Shown one piece after another: positions 20,358 to 29,860 of a stretch of 64,000 nucleotides of DNA. The translations under genes were made by a program, and so were the position numbers. The DNA is taken from positions 124,001 through 188,000 of the forward strand of contig NZ_JABRWO010000007.1 of assembly GCF_013618625.1 (NCBI RefSeq). The letters are read 5' to 3'. The notes beneath the pieces are model-generated. The model saw only the letters and a program-made list of their open reading frames with translations. It ran no database searches and was not told where the DNA came from. Source of the DNA: Bremerella alba (GTDB lineage: Bacteria; Planctomycetota; Planctomycetia; Pirellulales; Pirellulaceae). Position 1 is the stretch's first letter, and each line of letters opens with the position of its first letter.

Positions 20358-21500
20358 TTGGCGGTGCGTATTCATTTCACTTGTTTGCTACTTCTTATTG
20401 CATGTGCGACGCCGTCTATTTTGGCAGAGGAAACCTTTCGTACAGATACCAGCGAGGACGAAAAGCTTCCCTGGTATCAAACCGAACCAGGACAGTTTCC
20501 GCCTGAGGGATCAGCACACTATTTCGCCGGCGAGTTGGTCGGCAAGGATCACGTTCACCGCACCGGAACCATCCGAGTCTCCCGCACCGACAAGCAGCGT
20601 CGCAGTCACTGGGATTTACCCATCGACTTCCGTCTCTTGCCCTATGGTTCACTTGCGTACCATGGTTCGCCAGCGACGTTAAAAGACATCCCCATCGGCA
20701 CCCACTTACATGGCCTCTGGTATGTGAAGGATGAAGGGGAAGAGACAAAGTCTCTCTTCTACAACCGCAAAAGCATCGAAGCCGACTTTACCAAGGTCTT
20801 TCGACTTGTTGATGATTTTACTTATTACCAAGAGAAGAATCGTCTGTGGCAAGTTGAGAATGTCGACTTGAAGGAGATGAAGTTACAACTGGTTGGCCAA
20901 GCCGAAGGGGAGGATAAACCGACCGTCATCGCACTCGACCTGACGCCAGCTACGAGAGTATATCTTGGGAAACAGATCGCTTCGCTGAAAGATATTGAGC
21001 CCGGTCAGAAGGTCCTGTTCAACTTGACCTGGGCGACACTCTATGGCGTGGGGCGATGTACCGACCTATGGCTTGACGAAGAAAGCCGACAGATCGCTCA
21101 GGCTCAGCAGTTGGCACAGCATCGGCTTCACCAAAAAGACCGAGGACTGGCTGGTATTATTGATGCCGTCGACAACCAGAAGCGTATTCTGACCGTGACA
21201 CTTTTTGGTGGGATCGATGCGGGCCTATTCGATGACCTCAAGCCTAAATCAACTGCCCAGGTTTGCGTGTCGGAACCAACGCTGCAGATCTATGATCAGG
21301 TAAATGATAAAAAAGGGGGCCCGATTCTTTCGGTCGATCCTATCGAAAAGCAACCAGGCAGTAGCGGCATCCAGGTACGCGTCCAAACGTCACTGCTGCT
21401 TGAAGGGTATCGACCAGGACGCATCGTTCGCATATTCCCAAGTGGCTGGCCGATCGTCGCGCTACCAGAAGAAGAAACGCTGTGGCCAGAGCGTGATTAG
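20358..21500 (+). CDS. Secreted hypothetical protein, third gene of the DUF1592-DUF1552 operon
   Basis: A 380-aa protein I do not recognise beyond its export signal (residues about 2-23, LLLLIACATPSILAEE). It starts at TTG immediately after the TAA of the preceding gene; a GTG two codons later is an alternative. The mature part is soluble, charged and beta-rich, with two similar-looking stretches about metal or solvent exposure that I cannot assign (TPATRVYLGKQIASLKDIEP; RPGRIVRIFPSGWPIVALP). It probably assists or accompanies the cytochrome/DUF1552 pair. A terminator follows the gene. Confidence 0.75.
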   Translation: MAVRIHFTCLLLLIACATPSILAEETFRTDTSEDEKLPWYQTEPGQFPPEGSAHYFAGELVGKDHVHRTGTIRVSRTDKQRRSHWDLPIDFRLLPYGSLAYHGSPATLKDIPIGTHLHGLWYVKDEGEETKSLFYNRKSIEADFTKVFRLVDDFTYYQEKNRLWQVENVDLKEMKLQLVGQAEGEDKPTVIALDLTPATRVYLGKQIASLKDIEPGQKVLFNLTWATLYGVGRCTDLWLDEESRQIAQAQQLAQHRLHQKDRGLAGIIDAVDNQKRILTVTLFGGIDAGLFDDLKPKSTAQVCVSEPTLQIYDQVNDKKGGPILSVDPIEKQPGSSGIQVRVQTSLLLEGYRPGRIVRIFPSGWPIVALPEEETLWPERD

Positions 21501-21525
21501 CAAGATGGCTCAAAGTCAATCGAAT

Positions 21526-21558
21526 AAAAAAGCCTCGCAACATGTGCGAGGCTTTTTT
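21526..21558. terminator. Bidirectional terminator between convergent genes
   Basis: A perfect 14-bp stem AAAAAAGCCTCGCA/TGCGAGGCTTTTTT with a 5-nt loop between the stops of the genes at 20358-21500 (+) and 21582-22466 (-). The A/T arms serve as the T-tract in both directions. Confidence 0.92.
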
Positions 21559-21581
21559 GTATCCGATGGTGCGTGCTCGGC

Positions 21582-22466
21582 TTACTTCTTCAACTTCTCG
21601 ATCAAGTACGCTGAGGAATTGCCATACTGAGGATCTTTTACCCCAGAATGCTTTAAGTAAACATCGACGCCCACCTCTTTCAGGCGCTCGGCCAAGGTCA
21701 AACCCATCACGCCGGAATGCGTAGGATCTTTCGGGGAAGAACCTAGTTCAGGAACCTCGCCTCCGTAGAACATGGCAATCGGAGGATCATCTTTGCTGAC
21801 GTGCGAAAACGGAGAATACTCCTTGATCCACGGCATCAATTCTTCACGCTTCTCCATAACAGCGTCCAGGTTCGGCTCGCCAAACGCGTGCGCGCCATAG
21901 CGATAATTGGGCATCCATTCTCGCAGTTGCTTGGGGTCGAGAGAAACCTGAGCACCATTGACCGCTGCGCAGTACAGTCGTGTCGATTCGCGGGCGATTG
22001 GGTCCTCGCTCTGAGGGTCTGCCATGTCATCGTGAAAGGCCAGCCACAGTGAAGAGCATGCCCCTGCAGATCCGCCGGTCGCACCAATTCGCTCTTTATC
22101 CAAGTTCCACTGATCGGCTTTCGAGCGTACAAACTGCAAGGCCCGAGCCGCATCTCCCAGAGGAGCTTTAACCGGCGGCTTCACGCCAAGTTTGACTGCG
22201 TTTTTGACATAGCGGTAATTGATAGCGACCACCGAGATGCCGTTATCAAGAAACGCCTTGGGGTTGGTCTTTTTGTCCCCGCCTTGCCATCCACCGCCAT
22301 GGATGTAGAAGACAACCGGCGTAGGCTCATCTGATTCTGCTTGATAAAAATCAAGCACTTGACGCGGATGCTCGCCGTAGGGGACGTCCTTTAGCTGCTT
22401 GGTCTCAGCAAGGACTGCCTGCTGAATTAACAAAAGGGTAGTAATCGACAGCAACAATCGTTTCAT
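21582..22466 (-). CDS. Secreted alpha/beta hydrolase (carbohydrate esterase/lipase-like)
   Basis: A 294-aa protein with a signal peptide (residues 1-20, ending VLAE). The oxyanion motif HGGGWQGGDKK is at about residue 57 and the nucleophile elbow GATGGSAGACSSLW at about 130, as in the BD-FAE/hormone-sensitive-lipase group. The late HSGV segment may carry the catalytic His. Members deacetylate or de-feruloylate polysaccharides or act as generic esterases; the natural substrate is unknown. It is monocistronic and convergent with the DUF1552 operon. Confidence 0.88.
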   Translation of the reverse strand: MKRLLLSITTLLLIQQAVLAETKQLKDVPYGEHPRQVLDFYQAESDEPTPVVFYIHGGGWQGGDKKTNPKAFLDNGISVVAINYRYVKNAVKLGVKPPVKAPLGDAARALQFVRSKADQWNLDKERIGATGGSAGACSSLWLAFHDDMADPQSEDPIARESTRLYCAAVNGAQVSLDPKQLREWMPNYRYGAHAFGEPNLDAVMEKREELMPWIKEYSPFSHVSKDDPPIAMFYGGEVPELGSSPKDPTHSGVMGLTLAERLKEVGVDVYLKHSGVKDPQYGNSSAYLIEKLKK

Positions 22467-22801
22467 AGAAGCAATTCCTTTAGGTGGGAGGGAGACTAGG
22501 TCGCTGGTAGGATCGATTCAAAATTAGCCACTTTTCTACTGGGTTGCAAGAATCTCTTTCTTGCCTGCCGAGCTTTTTGCCCAGCGACCATGAGAGCAAT
22601 GGCATCGCTATAGTGTATCTTCTTATTAAGCCGGAAGTAATCTCGGCGTAAAACGCAGAACGAATTTATTGGTGTCTGCGTACGGAATCCAACACTGCGT
22701 CGAACCGATTTGCTACGAATTCACGGGCTTTTGTTGGGAGGCCCTGTTGGATTGTCAGCGTCGGCGTCAATAAAGTACCTGTCTAGATTGAAACGGCAAG
22801 C
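22467..22801. other. Divergent intergenic region without a recognised element
   Basis: The 335 bp between the divergent esterase and metallophosphoesterase genes contain both promoters presumably, but I see no terminator, repeat or small gene in it. Confidence 0.5.
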
Positions 22802-24289
22802 ATGAGAAGCGGAAACCATCGATTCGTATTTTTACTGGTCTGCACGCTGGCAGCATGTCTGGCTTCTCCGGCGGAGTCTGCCGAGTTCCTGGTGATTTCA
22901 GATATTCACTTTCAGCCTTTCACAGGCTTAGACAAAGCGCAATTCCAACGCCTCGCGAATATGCCGGCCAGTCAGTGGCCTGAGTTTCTCACCTCAAAGA
23001 ATCAATCGTTGGGAGCCATCGGCAGCGACACCAACTACTTGTTGATGGCCTCGGCGTTAGATGCCGCAAAAACCCATACACCAAATCCTCTCTTCATTCT
23101 TTACCCCGGCGACTTCCTAGCCCATCAATGGCAAGAGCGGTACGAGAAACTTGCCCCGCAATCAATCTCTGATGATCCGGCGGCTTACCGAGCATTCACG
23201 ATGAAAGCCGTCGAAGTCGTTTCCTACGAGTTCCGCAAGCGTTTTCCCGACGTGCCGGTTCTGGCAACACTGGGCAACGATGACTCCTTCTGCGGTGACT
23301 ATTGGATCCAGCCGAAAGGAATGTTTCTCAAAGAATTCGCGGTCCGCTGGCAGCCGATGCTCTACGAGACGATCGACGCTAACGCGTTTGGCAAGTCGTT
23401 TCGCTCTTCGGGGGCTTACCGCGCCGATCTTCCGGGCATTGAGTCGAATCGGTTGATCGTTTTGAATTCGGTCTATTGGTCAGGCAGCTATTGTTCGTCA
23501 TATTTCGACCCCAAGGATCAAAATTGTTGCGAGTGTGAAAACCAGGGTACAAAGCCGGGACACGCTCAGATGGACTGGCTGGCGTCCGAACTTGAACTTG
23601 CCCGCAAGCAACAAAAGCGAGTCTGGCTTCTGATGCACGTTCCGCCAGGATTAGATAGTTACATCGAAGTAAAATCTGGCGGACACAGTCTTGCAGCCGA
23701 GATGTGGAAACCAGAGTTCATGCAGCGTTATCTGTCATTGCTGGAAGAATACGCGGATGTCCTGCACATTTCATTCACGGGGCACACCCACATGGACGAC
23801 TTTCGCATCGATCGACTCGACGCAAAGCCGGTCTTACTCCATAAAATTGCTCCTGCGATAAGCCCTATCTTTGGAAACAATCCCGGCTTTCAAGCGTTTG
23901 AAATCGATCCTCAAACGAGTGTTATCTCTAACTGGAAAACCTATTCGCTCAATCTTACCGATTCGCAGAAATCAAACCCCTGGCGTTTGGAATATGAAAG
24001 CCGAACCACTTATCAACTTGAGTCTTTGAATGCTCAGTCGGTAGAACAGTTGTTTCGGTTCATGCATGCCCACCCTGATTCGGTCTTTGCGGCCTCATAT
24101 CGCCGACACTACAGCATGGATGCGTCTGTCATTGCCACAAAGGACTTGCCTGTCTATCTGTGTACGGTCCTCAATGCGACCTACTCCCAGTTTGCGGCTT
24201 GCCTGCAGAATCAAGGACTAGCCAAGCCTAAGCAAGCCGATGAACCAGCCGAAGTCCGACTAGATGCAGGCGCCCGCTCTCAGCCATGA
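22802..24289 (+). CDS. Secreted metallophosphoesterase (acid sphingomyelinase-like)
   Basis: A 495-aa protein with a signal peptide (about 1-26, ending AESAE). All calcineurin-type metal motifs are visible in order: ISDIHF (D-x-H), YPGDFLAHQW (GD), LGNDDSF (GNxx), LLMHVPPG (H) and FTGHTHMDDF (GHxH). Between them is a cysteine-rich insertion (YCSSYFDPKDQNCCECEN) and the C-terminal 150 residues resemble the acid sphingomyelinase/PPN1-like extension. It likely hydrolyses a phosphodiester or polyphosphate outside the cytoplasmic membrane. It is monocistronic, and transposon debris begins about 250 bp downstream. Confidence 0.88.
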   Translation: MRSGNHRFVFLLVCTLAACLASPAESAEFLVISDIHFQPFTGLDKAQFQRLANMPASQWPEFLTSKNQSLGAIGSDTNYLLMASALDAAKTHTPNPLFILYPGDFLAHQWQERYEKLAPQSISDDPAAYRAFTMKAVEVVSYEFRKRFPDVPVLATLGNDDSFCGDYWIQPKGMFLKEFAVRWQPMLYETIDANAFGKSFRSSGAYRADLPGIESNRLIVLNSVYWSGSYCSSYFDPKDQNCCECENQGTKPGHAQMDWLASELELARKQQKRVWLLMHVPPGLDSYIEVKSGGHSLAAEMWKPEFMQRYLSLLEEYADVLHISFTGHTHMDDFRIDRLDAKPVLLHKIAPAISPIFGNNPGFQAFEIDPQTSVISNWKTYSLNLTDSQKSNPWRLEYESRTTYQLESLNAQSVEQLFRFMHAHPDSVFAASYRRHYSMDASVIATKDLPVYLCTVLNATYSQFAACLQNQGLAKPKQADEPAEVRLDAGARSQP

Positions 24290-24538
24290 AAGCAATATTG
24301 CGGGTGCTCTTCCGGTGCTTAATTTCGTTCACCGAGTTATTTGAGATGCCGTCGATCCGTTTCCGATAGCAAATGCCCAAGGGAGGACAATGTTTTTCCT
24401 TGAGATGTCCTCAAGTCAGCGCTGCTTTCGCTCCACCATGTGAGTGTAGCTTTGATTTGAAATTGCTCAGATCTACTTCGATCTAACACTTTAACGCCTC
24501 AAGCGATCTTAATCGTTCTTCCGATAAATGCACGACAC

Positions 24539-24770
24539 CTCCCCGTGCGGAACCCTCTTAGTGAATGTTCTCTGTTTGGGTTTTCGCGCTATCTGATTCC
24601 GGGGAAAGGACTTAGCGATTCAGCGTCCCTTTCGGTCTTACCCTTGAGCGAACCGAACCCTTTAATGAATTGCGGAGGGTTTGGCTCGGACCCCGAACGG
24701 AACCCTCCGCAACCGAGAACATATGCCACAACTGGACTATCTGTTATGACCGGCCTTCGATTCTCGACGA
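24539..24770 (+). repeat. Structured dispersed repeat, copy 1
   Basis: First of three roughly 215-bp copies (others at 47470 and 56017) of a non-coding repeat starting CTCCCCGTGC and ending near GACCGG; homology to copy 2 continues weakly to CTCGACGAAA. It contains a 10-bp stem GCGGAGGGTT (24672-24681) with AACCCTCCGC (24701-24710). A truncated transposase begins 7 bp after it. Confidence 0.85.
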
Positions 24771-24776
24771 AATGAT

Positions 24777-25589
24777 CCAGGCGGTATTCAGCCCGTTCGA
24801 AGAGGACGTCCGCGGACCAAAGAACCTATCCGCGATCTCATCATTCGCATGGCCCGCGAGAACGACTGGGGCTACACCCGGATCATGGGTGAACTCAAGA
24901 AACTGGGCATCACACCCCCGTCACGGAACACGGTGAAGAACATCCTCAAGGAACATGGCCTGGAGCCGGGCCCCAAGCGAGGTGAAGGTACCTGGGACGA
25001 GTTCCTGAAGATGCATGCGGCTACGCTGTGGCAGTGTGACTTTTACGCCAAGCGGGTACTGACGGCCCGGGGCTTTCGCGATCTGTATCTACTGATCTTT
25101 TTGCATGTGGAGTCACGCCAGGTTTACATTGCGCCGTCGACGTTTCACCCAAATGAAGAGTGGGTCACCGAGCAGGCCCAGGCGTTTCTGAAGCATGCCG
25201 AGTCACAAGGCCAGGGAGTGAAGAAAGTGATGCACGACCGGGATACGAAATTTACTCGAGCGGTTGATACGGAGTTCGAGTCAGCCAATGTCGAAATCCG
25301 GAAAACCGCCTATCGCTCACCCAACACCAACTCCTACGCCGAACGCTTCATCCAGACCCTGCAGCTGGAGTGTTTAGATCATTTTGTGGTATTTGGCGAG
25401 CAGCACATGGACGTGCTAGTTAAGGAGTTCTTAAAGCATTACCACGAGGAACGACCGCATCAGGGGAAGGAGAATGAGCGGTTGAATTCAGAAAATGAAC
25501 CACAAGCCGAAACCGTCTCGATTGATTCTGTCAAATGCCGAGAACGGCTTGGTGGTTTGCTGAAACACTATCATCGCCACGCGGCGTGA
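24777..25589 (+). pseudogene. Integrase-core transposase, 5'-truncated
   Basis: The frame aligns with residues 85-354 of the intact transposase at 56347-57411, beginning at [16 protein letters not shown]. The first 84 residues (N-terminal HTH) are missing and replaced by the 215-bp repeat. The in-frame ATG at 24849 would give 246 aa with all three DDE residues preserved: the D in [10 protein letters not shown], the D in MHDRDTKF, and the E in NTNSYAERF. By eye, about two thirds to three quarters of residues match the second copy, so this is an old paralogue and not a recent duplicate. Without the HTH it is unlikely to mobilise anything. Confidence 0.85.
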
Positions 25590-25736
25590 AGTAGTTATTC
25601 GCAACCCCATTACCCTTCGAGCAAGCTGCAAGATTCACGGTCCCATGCTGCGCTAGCCGCTGAGCGAGAGCCTAAAAAGCCGACACGCGGCTCAAATTCT
25701 TGACGTCGTAGCAGTATGCTTTTGATACGAATCGAA

Positions 25737-25796
25737 TGTCAGACGGCAATTTCACGCCGGTTCGAAATCGTGGTTTTAGTTTTTGCACAGGTCGGG
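25737..25796 (+). repeat. Short repeat ending TTTTTGCACAGG, copy 1
   Basis: A stretch of about 45 bp ending in TTTTTGCACAGGTCG resembles 57555-57614 (same order: AATT..ACG..CCGGTT..CGTG..TTTTTGCACA). A third core, TTTTTGCACAGGACGAT, is at 47903. Here it stands just before a truncated IS5 transposase. It may be the end of a mobile element. Confidence 0.45.
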
Positions 25797-25822
25797 CTAA
25801 TCAAAGCCCCCGGCGGCGGTGA

Positions 25823-26263
25823 AAATGCGGCCCCAACCCGACGGACCGAGGCCGAACTTGCAGCAAACTAACCGTGATGACCAACCCGCACGGCACTCCG
25901 TTGGCGGTCGAGGTTTCTGCGGCCAACCGGCACGATGTGAACTTCATTCTGCCGCTGGTCTTTCAACGCTGTCCAAAGGTAGGCGGCGTGCCGGGCCGCC
26001 CGCTGGAAACCCCGTACCTGATGCGAGCCGACACGGGCTACACGTCGAAAGACTTACTGCATCTCTTCGCTTGGTGTGAGATTCGGCCCCAGATTCCGCA
26101 GTGGGGTGAAGACCGAGCGACCGGGCTGGGCAAGTTACGCTGGCCCCTCGAGCGATCGATCGCCTGGCTAAAACAATACCGCAGAATCGGCACCCGCCGA
26201 GAAAGAACCGTACAAACCTTCGAGTCGTTCGTCACCCTCGCCTGCTCCAGGATCGCCTATTAA
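25823..26263 (+). pseudogene. IS5-family DDE transposase, C-terminal remnant
   Basis: The frame from 25823 (after an in-frame TGA at 25820) encodes KCGPNPTDRGRTCSKL followed by HGTPLAVEVSAANRHDVNF, the start of an IS5/DDE_Tnp_1 catalytic domain, and ends with LGKLRWPLERSIAWLKQYRR and ESFVTLACSRIAY. Only about half of a normal 250-280-aa transposase remains. The N-terminal half is missing and the residual upstream sequence (GGGEN-like in another frame) suggests a frameshift as well. It is inactive debris. Confidence 0.8.
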
Positions 26264-26352
26264 CAACATAAAGAACGCAGGTTCTGAGTTCGCTACAGAG
26301 CAGTCCTGCTTCCTTTTGGTCGCGAGTACAATTTGTACGGTATCAGATTGTC

Positions 26353-26385
26353 GCAAAACTGAATAGTGAAGCTGCAAACTTGAAT
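26353..26385 (+). promoter_or_regulatory. Putative AraC/XylR operator upstream of the SGNH hydrolase
   Basis: Two direct repeats, GCAAAACTGAAT (26353-26364) and GCAAACTTGAAT (26374-26385), start exactly 21 bp apart. The same motif and spacing occur at 28694-28726 on the other side of the AraC-type regulator gene. AraC-family proteins bind direct half-sites at 21-bp spacing. The site lies about 110-140 bp before the SGNH hydrolase ATG. Confidence 0.7.
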
Positions 26386-26492
26386 AGCAAGTGTCTTCTT
26401 TGTGATTCAGAATAGGCACCTGTGTCGTTCGAAAGCCGGTCTATGATCTGTTGTTTTGCTTCCACATCTAATATCCAAATTCCGAGAGAGCC

Positions 26493-27260
26493 ATGTCATC
26501 TCATCAAACGAAATCCTCTTTCCGCGTCATGTGTAGTTTCTTCTTTCTGCTGGCCTGCCTAGCATCGGTCAAGGCAGACGACAATTCTCCCTATCATGAC
26601 GAGGTATCTTGGCGACAGGTTGTGCCGAAGAAATATCAGACTCGCTCCGAATATAAGTTCGTCCAGGAAGACCCGGCACTGCCAAACGTATTGCTGATCG
26701 GCGACTCTATTTCCATGCAGTACACCGTCGGTGTGCGGAAACTTCTGCAGGGACAAGCGAATGTCTACCGAGCCCCAGATAACTGTCGTTCGACTCGCCA
26801 ATCACTGGCAGAAATCGAAACGTACTTAGGCGACAAGCATTGGGACGTCATTCACTTTAACTGGGGCATTCACGACGTGACTCATCTTAACGATGCAGGA
26901 AAAGTCGCGGCCCCTCCCAAGGGAAGTCGGCAAGTTCCTTTAGGCGAATACCAAGTCAACTTCCGTAAGCTGATCACTCGCTTGCAAGAGACGGACGCAT
27001 CGCTGATTTGGGCTACGACCACCCCGATTGGAAAGCAAACGGAGGCACGCGGATATCGCCGCGATCAGGACGTTGTCGCCTACAATGCTGCGGCTCTCGA
27101 GATACTTCCAAAGACCGGCGTCGCACTCGACGACCTTTATGATTTGGTGAAACCACAGGCCGAAACACTTCTTTCAGACGGAGTTCACTTCAAATCTAAC
27201 GGTGCAGAAGTACTGGCGAAGGCCGTCGCACAAGCAATTCAAAAGCAACTTCCTAAATAA
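26493..27260 (+). CDS. Secreted SGNH/GDSL hydrolase
   Basis: A 255-aa protein with a signal peptide (about residues 10-29, LLACLASVKADD). The SGNH blocks are visible: block I VLLIGDSISMQYTVG with the nucleophilic Ser, a block III-like HFNWGIHDV with Asn, and block V LSDGVHFKSNGAE with the Asp-His pair. Such enzymes commonly remove acetyl groups from polysaccharides. It lies upstream of a XylR-type regulator and carries the same operator repeats as the DUF1559-sialidase locus, so it is probably co-regulated with it. Confidence 0.88.
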   Translation: MSSHQTKSSFRVMCSFFFLLACLASVKADDNSPYHDEVSWRQVVPKKYQTRSEYKFVQEDPALPNVLLIGDSISMQYTVGVRKLLQGQANVYRAPDNCRSTRQSLAEIETYLGDKHWDVIHFNWGIHDVTHLNDAGKVAAPPKGSRQVPLGEYQVNFRKLITRLQETDASLIWATTTPIGKQTEARGYRRDQDVVAYNAAALEILPKTGVALDDLYDLVKPQAETLLSDGVHFKSNGAEVLAKAVAQAIQKQLPK

Positions 27261-27294
27261 ATGGGACAGAATCCGAAGCGGAAGTATATTTGCG

Positions 27295-27327
27295 GATTCG
27301 CCCTATTACTAGGAACTAGGGCGAATC
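27295..27327. terminator. Hairpin between convergent genes, probable terminator
   Basis: A perfect 11-bp stem GATTCGCCCTA/TAGGGCGAATC with an 11-nt loop lies between the convergent SGNH and AraC-type genes. There is no clear T-tract on either side, so termination is inferred from position and stem strength only. Confidence 0.5.
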
Positions 27328-27387
27328 AAGAGCGTTCTGAACGAGACAGACTTATTTTCAGGCGATCCAAGTAGAACTGGGGCTATT

Positions 27388-28557
27388 TCACTCAAGTTCC
27401 AATTGCTTCAAGCGATTAGCCTCCCGAAAATCGATGGGGGTCACTCCCACCCGTTGATGAAAATGATCCATAAAGTATGCGGGACTACTGAATCCACATC
27501 GATCCGCGATAGCTGTTGCCGAAAGAGACGTTTCGACAAGCAATTCTTTCGCTCGTGACAATCGCACACGAACGATTTCCGATTTGAGTGAACGCCCCAA
27601 CATAGAACGGAAACGCCGTTCCAGCACGCGTCTGCCTAATCCAACCGTCTTAACCACATCGTTGACATCGATCGCATCACACGCGTGGAGGCGAATGAAC
27701 TGAACGGCATTCGCCACATTGGGATCTTCTACGGCCAGCATATCGGTGGATTGCCGTTCGATCACCCGGCGAGGGGCGATACGGATCACCTGGGGAATCG
27801 AACGGCCCTCCATCATCCGACAAAGCAACTCGGCTGCATGGTAACCAACGCGAATCGGATTGACGTCGATGCTGGTCAAACGTTGATCACTCAGTTCGCA
27901 CAACAAGTCGTCATTGCCGACCCCGATCACGGCAACTTGCTCCGGCACCGAGATCCCAGCCGTTTCGCAGGCATCCAGCACTTCTCGGCCACGCGTATCA
28001 TTACAGGCAAAAATCCCAACGGGCTTGGGAAGAGTTCGGATCCACTCGACAATTTGCTTCTGTTCACTTGCCCACGAAGGGCCCATGCTGCCTCCTCCTC
28101 GCGGCTGAAACACATGGCACTGAAAACCAGCGGCATCCATATGCTCTTGGAATGAATCGCAACGTTCGTCTAAGCGTGGCCGACTTCCACGCCGTAAGCC
28201 ACAGATTGCAAAATTCTGTAAACCGAGATCAATCAAATGATGCGAGGCCATTTCGGCAATGAGATTCTGATCTCCTCCGACAAAAGGAAATTCACATTCG
28301 TCAATATCGCCTAGCACGTCGACACAAGGTGCGGCCGATCTCCTCAATAACACTGCGGTTTTGCGATTCGTCACATGAGCGATGATGCCATCTCCGCGCC
28401 AGAATGCCATCCACGCAGGCGTTGGTTCTTCAAGACCTCGCGGTCGAAACAGAATGGACCATTTGTCATGTTCTTGGACATGCTGCCAGATCCCTTTTAA
28501 AACGCCTCGCCCATAGGCCCGAGAGGTTTCTACAAACAGAGCAACACGTGGTGTCAT
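27388..28557 (-). CDS. XylR-type transcriptional regulator (LacI-like sensor + AraC DNA-binding domain)
   Basis: A 389-aa regulator. The ATG at 28557 is preferred over a TTG three codons upstream. Residues 4-275 form a periplasmic-binding/LacI-like effector domain (RVALFVETSRAYGRGVLKGI, FPFVGGDQNLIAEMASHHLIDLG in shorter form, GIFACNDTRGREVLDAC). Residues about 285-380 form the AraC DNA-binding domain with two HTH motifs (VNDVVKTVGLGRRVLERRF and SATAIADRCGFSSPAYFMDHF). This is the XylR architecture, which senses a sugar. The gene sits between two genes whose upstream regions share the 21-bp-spaced GCAAAAYTGAAT repeats, so it probably controls both; the ligand is presumably a sugar released by the downstream glycan-active enzymes. 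Confidence 0.9.
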   Translation of the reverse strand: MTPRVALFVETSRAYGRGVLKGIWQHVQEHDKWSILFRPRGLEEPTPAWMAFWRGDGIIAHVTNRKTAVLLRRSAAPCVDVLGDIDECEFPFVGGDQNLIAEMASHHLIDLGLQNFAICGLRRGSRPRLDERCDSFQEHMDAAGFQCHVFQPRGGGSMGPSWASEQKQIVEWIRTLPKPVGIFACNDTRGREVLDACETAGISVPEQVAVIGVGNDDLLCELSDQRLTSIDVNPIRVGYHAAELLCRMMEGRSIPQVIRIAPRRVIERQSTDMLAVEDPNVANAVQFIRLHACDAIDVNDVVKTVGLGRRVLERRFRSMLGRSLKSEIVRVRLSRAKELLVETSLSATAIADRCGFSSPAYFMDHFHQRVGVTPIDFREANRLKQLELE

Positions 28558-28693
28558 GGGTAACAAAGGGGGAAGAAGAAAGAGAAAAAGCCCACAGCTG
28601 AACCCAACGCATCATGCCAACATCATTCGCTGCGGTCGCTTACGCTAGGACTAGCCTAATTCTCAAAGATCATTTTAGCAATCCAACAATGAC

Positions 28694-28726
28694 GCAAAAT
28701 TGAATGATGTATTCGCAAAACTGAAT
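28694..28726 (+). promoter_or_regulatory. Putative AraC/XylR operator upstream of the DUF1559 operon
   Basis: Direct repeats GCAAAATTGAAT (28694-28705) and GCAAAACTGAAT (28715-28726) at 21-bp spacing, in the divergent region between the regulator and the DUF1559 gene. The second repeat is identical to the first repeat at 26353. Confidence 0.72.
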
Positions 28727-28849
28727 TGTACTTCGAGAAGCAATTAAGGCATGATTAGCTCGCAAGAATCAATTGCCGATCAGCGTTAATTGAGTAGACG
28801 CTCTATTTTCCTGTTCTTATTTTCCCATCTATTTTCGAGGTTCCCCACC

Positions 28850-29839
28850 ATGACAACTCGATTGTATTTCAGATTCAGCAAAACATGTCCCCAGGCGAAC
28901 GCCAAAATATTAGGGAAATCGCAACCAGGCTTTACCCTGGTTGAATTGCTTGTCGTAATTGCAATCATCGGAGTATTGATTGCCCTCTTGCTGCCGGCGG
29001 TCCAACAAGCTCGGGAAGCTGCCCGGCGCATGCAATGCACTAACAACTTAAAACAACTCGCGCTGGCCGTTCATAATTATCACGACACGTTCAAAGTAAT
29101 TCCCCCCTGCGAGATCTGGAAGTCAGGAAGAACGACCCACTGGGGGGCAACTTCGTTGTTACTGCCGTTTGTTGAGCAATCGGCCCTTCACGAGCAGTTA
29201 AATCCGCAAGGAAACGGTTTGCCAACGGTCGCTACCGAGCCCCTATTGGCAACCCCCATCGATGCGTTCATGTGCCCTTCAGATCCGGGTGGCAACGTGA
29301 ACTTTGCCTTTAACGATCTGGGCAAATCAAGCTATCTACCCAGCCAAGGCGTGTTCTGGGTCGAGTACAACGATAGTCCCTACAAAGATCCTTGCCGTCT
29401 GGCGCAGATCACCGATGGGCTCACCAATACGCTCATGTTCGGCGAACGTTTCCTGGGTGAAAAGCCGTTTCGAAGTGTGGGAGGGGTCTGGGCCGGACGC
29501 AGCAACACAGGCGGCGCAGTCCAGGTACAAGGTCGAGGAGCATGGCCGCCGAATACTCCGTATGTCGGAACATTTGATGGTATTTCCGGGGCATCCGATC
29601 CCTTGAACACACGGACCGCCTATACGAGTTTGCACCCCGGAGGCGTCAACATTTCTCTTTGCGACGGATCGGTCCGATTCGTAAGCGAGAACGTGGATAG
29701 CATAACAAGCTACCCCACCAGTTCTTCCACAAACTTCTTTCGGATGGAAGATCAGGCCGTATCCACGCCTGCGGCGATCAACCGTGTTTGGCAGAATCTT
29801 TTCCGGCCGAATGATGGCAATACCTTAGGCAACTTCTAA
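28850..29839 (+). CDS. DUF1559 domain prepilin-like protein
   Basis: A 329-aa protein. The ATG at 28850 (MTTRLYFRF) follows GAGG at 9-nt spacing and is preferred over a TTG 60 bp upstream. It has a type IV prepilin cleavage/methylation motif, [20 protein letters not shown], followed by [34 protein letters not shown], the FMCPSDPGG block and the C-terminal HPGGVNISLCDGSVRF motif. These planctomycete pseudopilins exist in many copies per genome and are believed to be surface-exposed. It begins a likely operon with a lipoprotein (21 bp later), a sialidase and a SASA/sialidase protein. Confidence 0.92.
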   Translation: MTTRLYFRFSKTCPQANAKILGKSQPGFTLVELLVVIAIIGVLIALLLPAVQQAREAARRMQCTNNLKQLALAVHNYHDTFKVIPPCEIWKSGRTTHWGATSLLLPFVEQSALHEQLNPQGNGLPTVATEPLLATPIDAFMCPSDPGGNVNFAFNDLGKSSYLPSQGVFWVEYNDSPYKDPCRLAQITDGLTNTLMFGERFLGEKPFRSVGGVWAGRSNTGGAVQVQGRGAWPPNTPYVGTFDGISGASDPLNTRTAYTSLHPGGVNISLCDGSVRFVSENVDSITSYPTSSSTNFFRMEDQAVSTPAAINRVWQNLFRPNDGNTLGNF

Positions 29840-29860
29840 TTAAGAAAAAGGCGAATTGTC

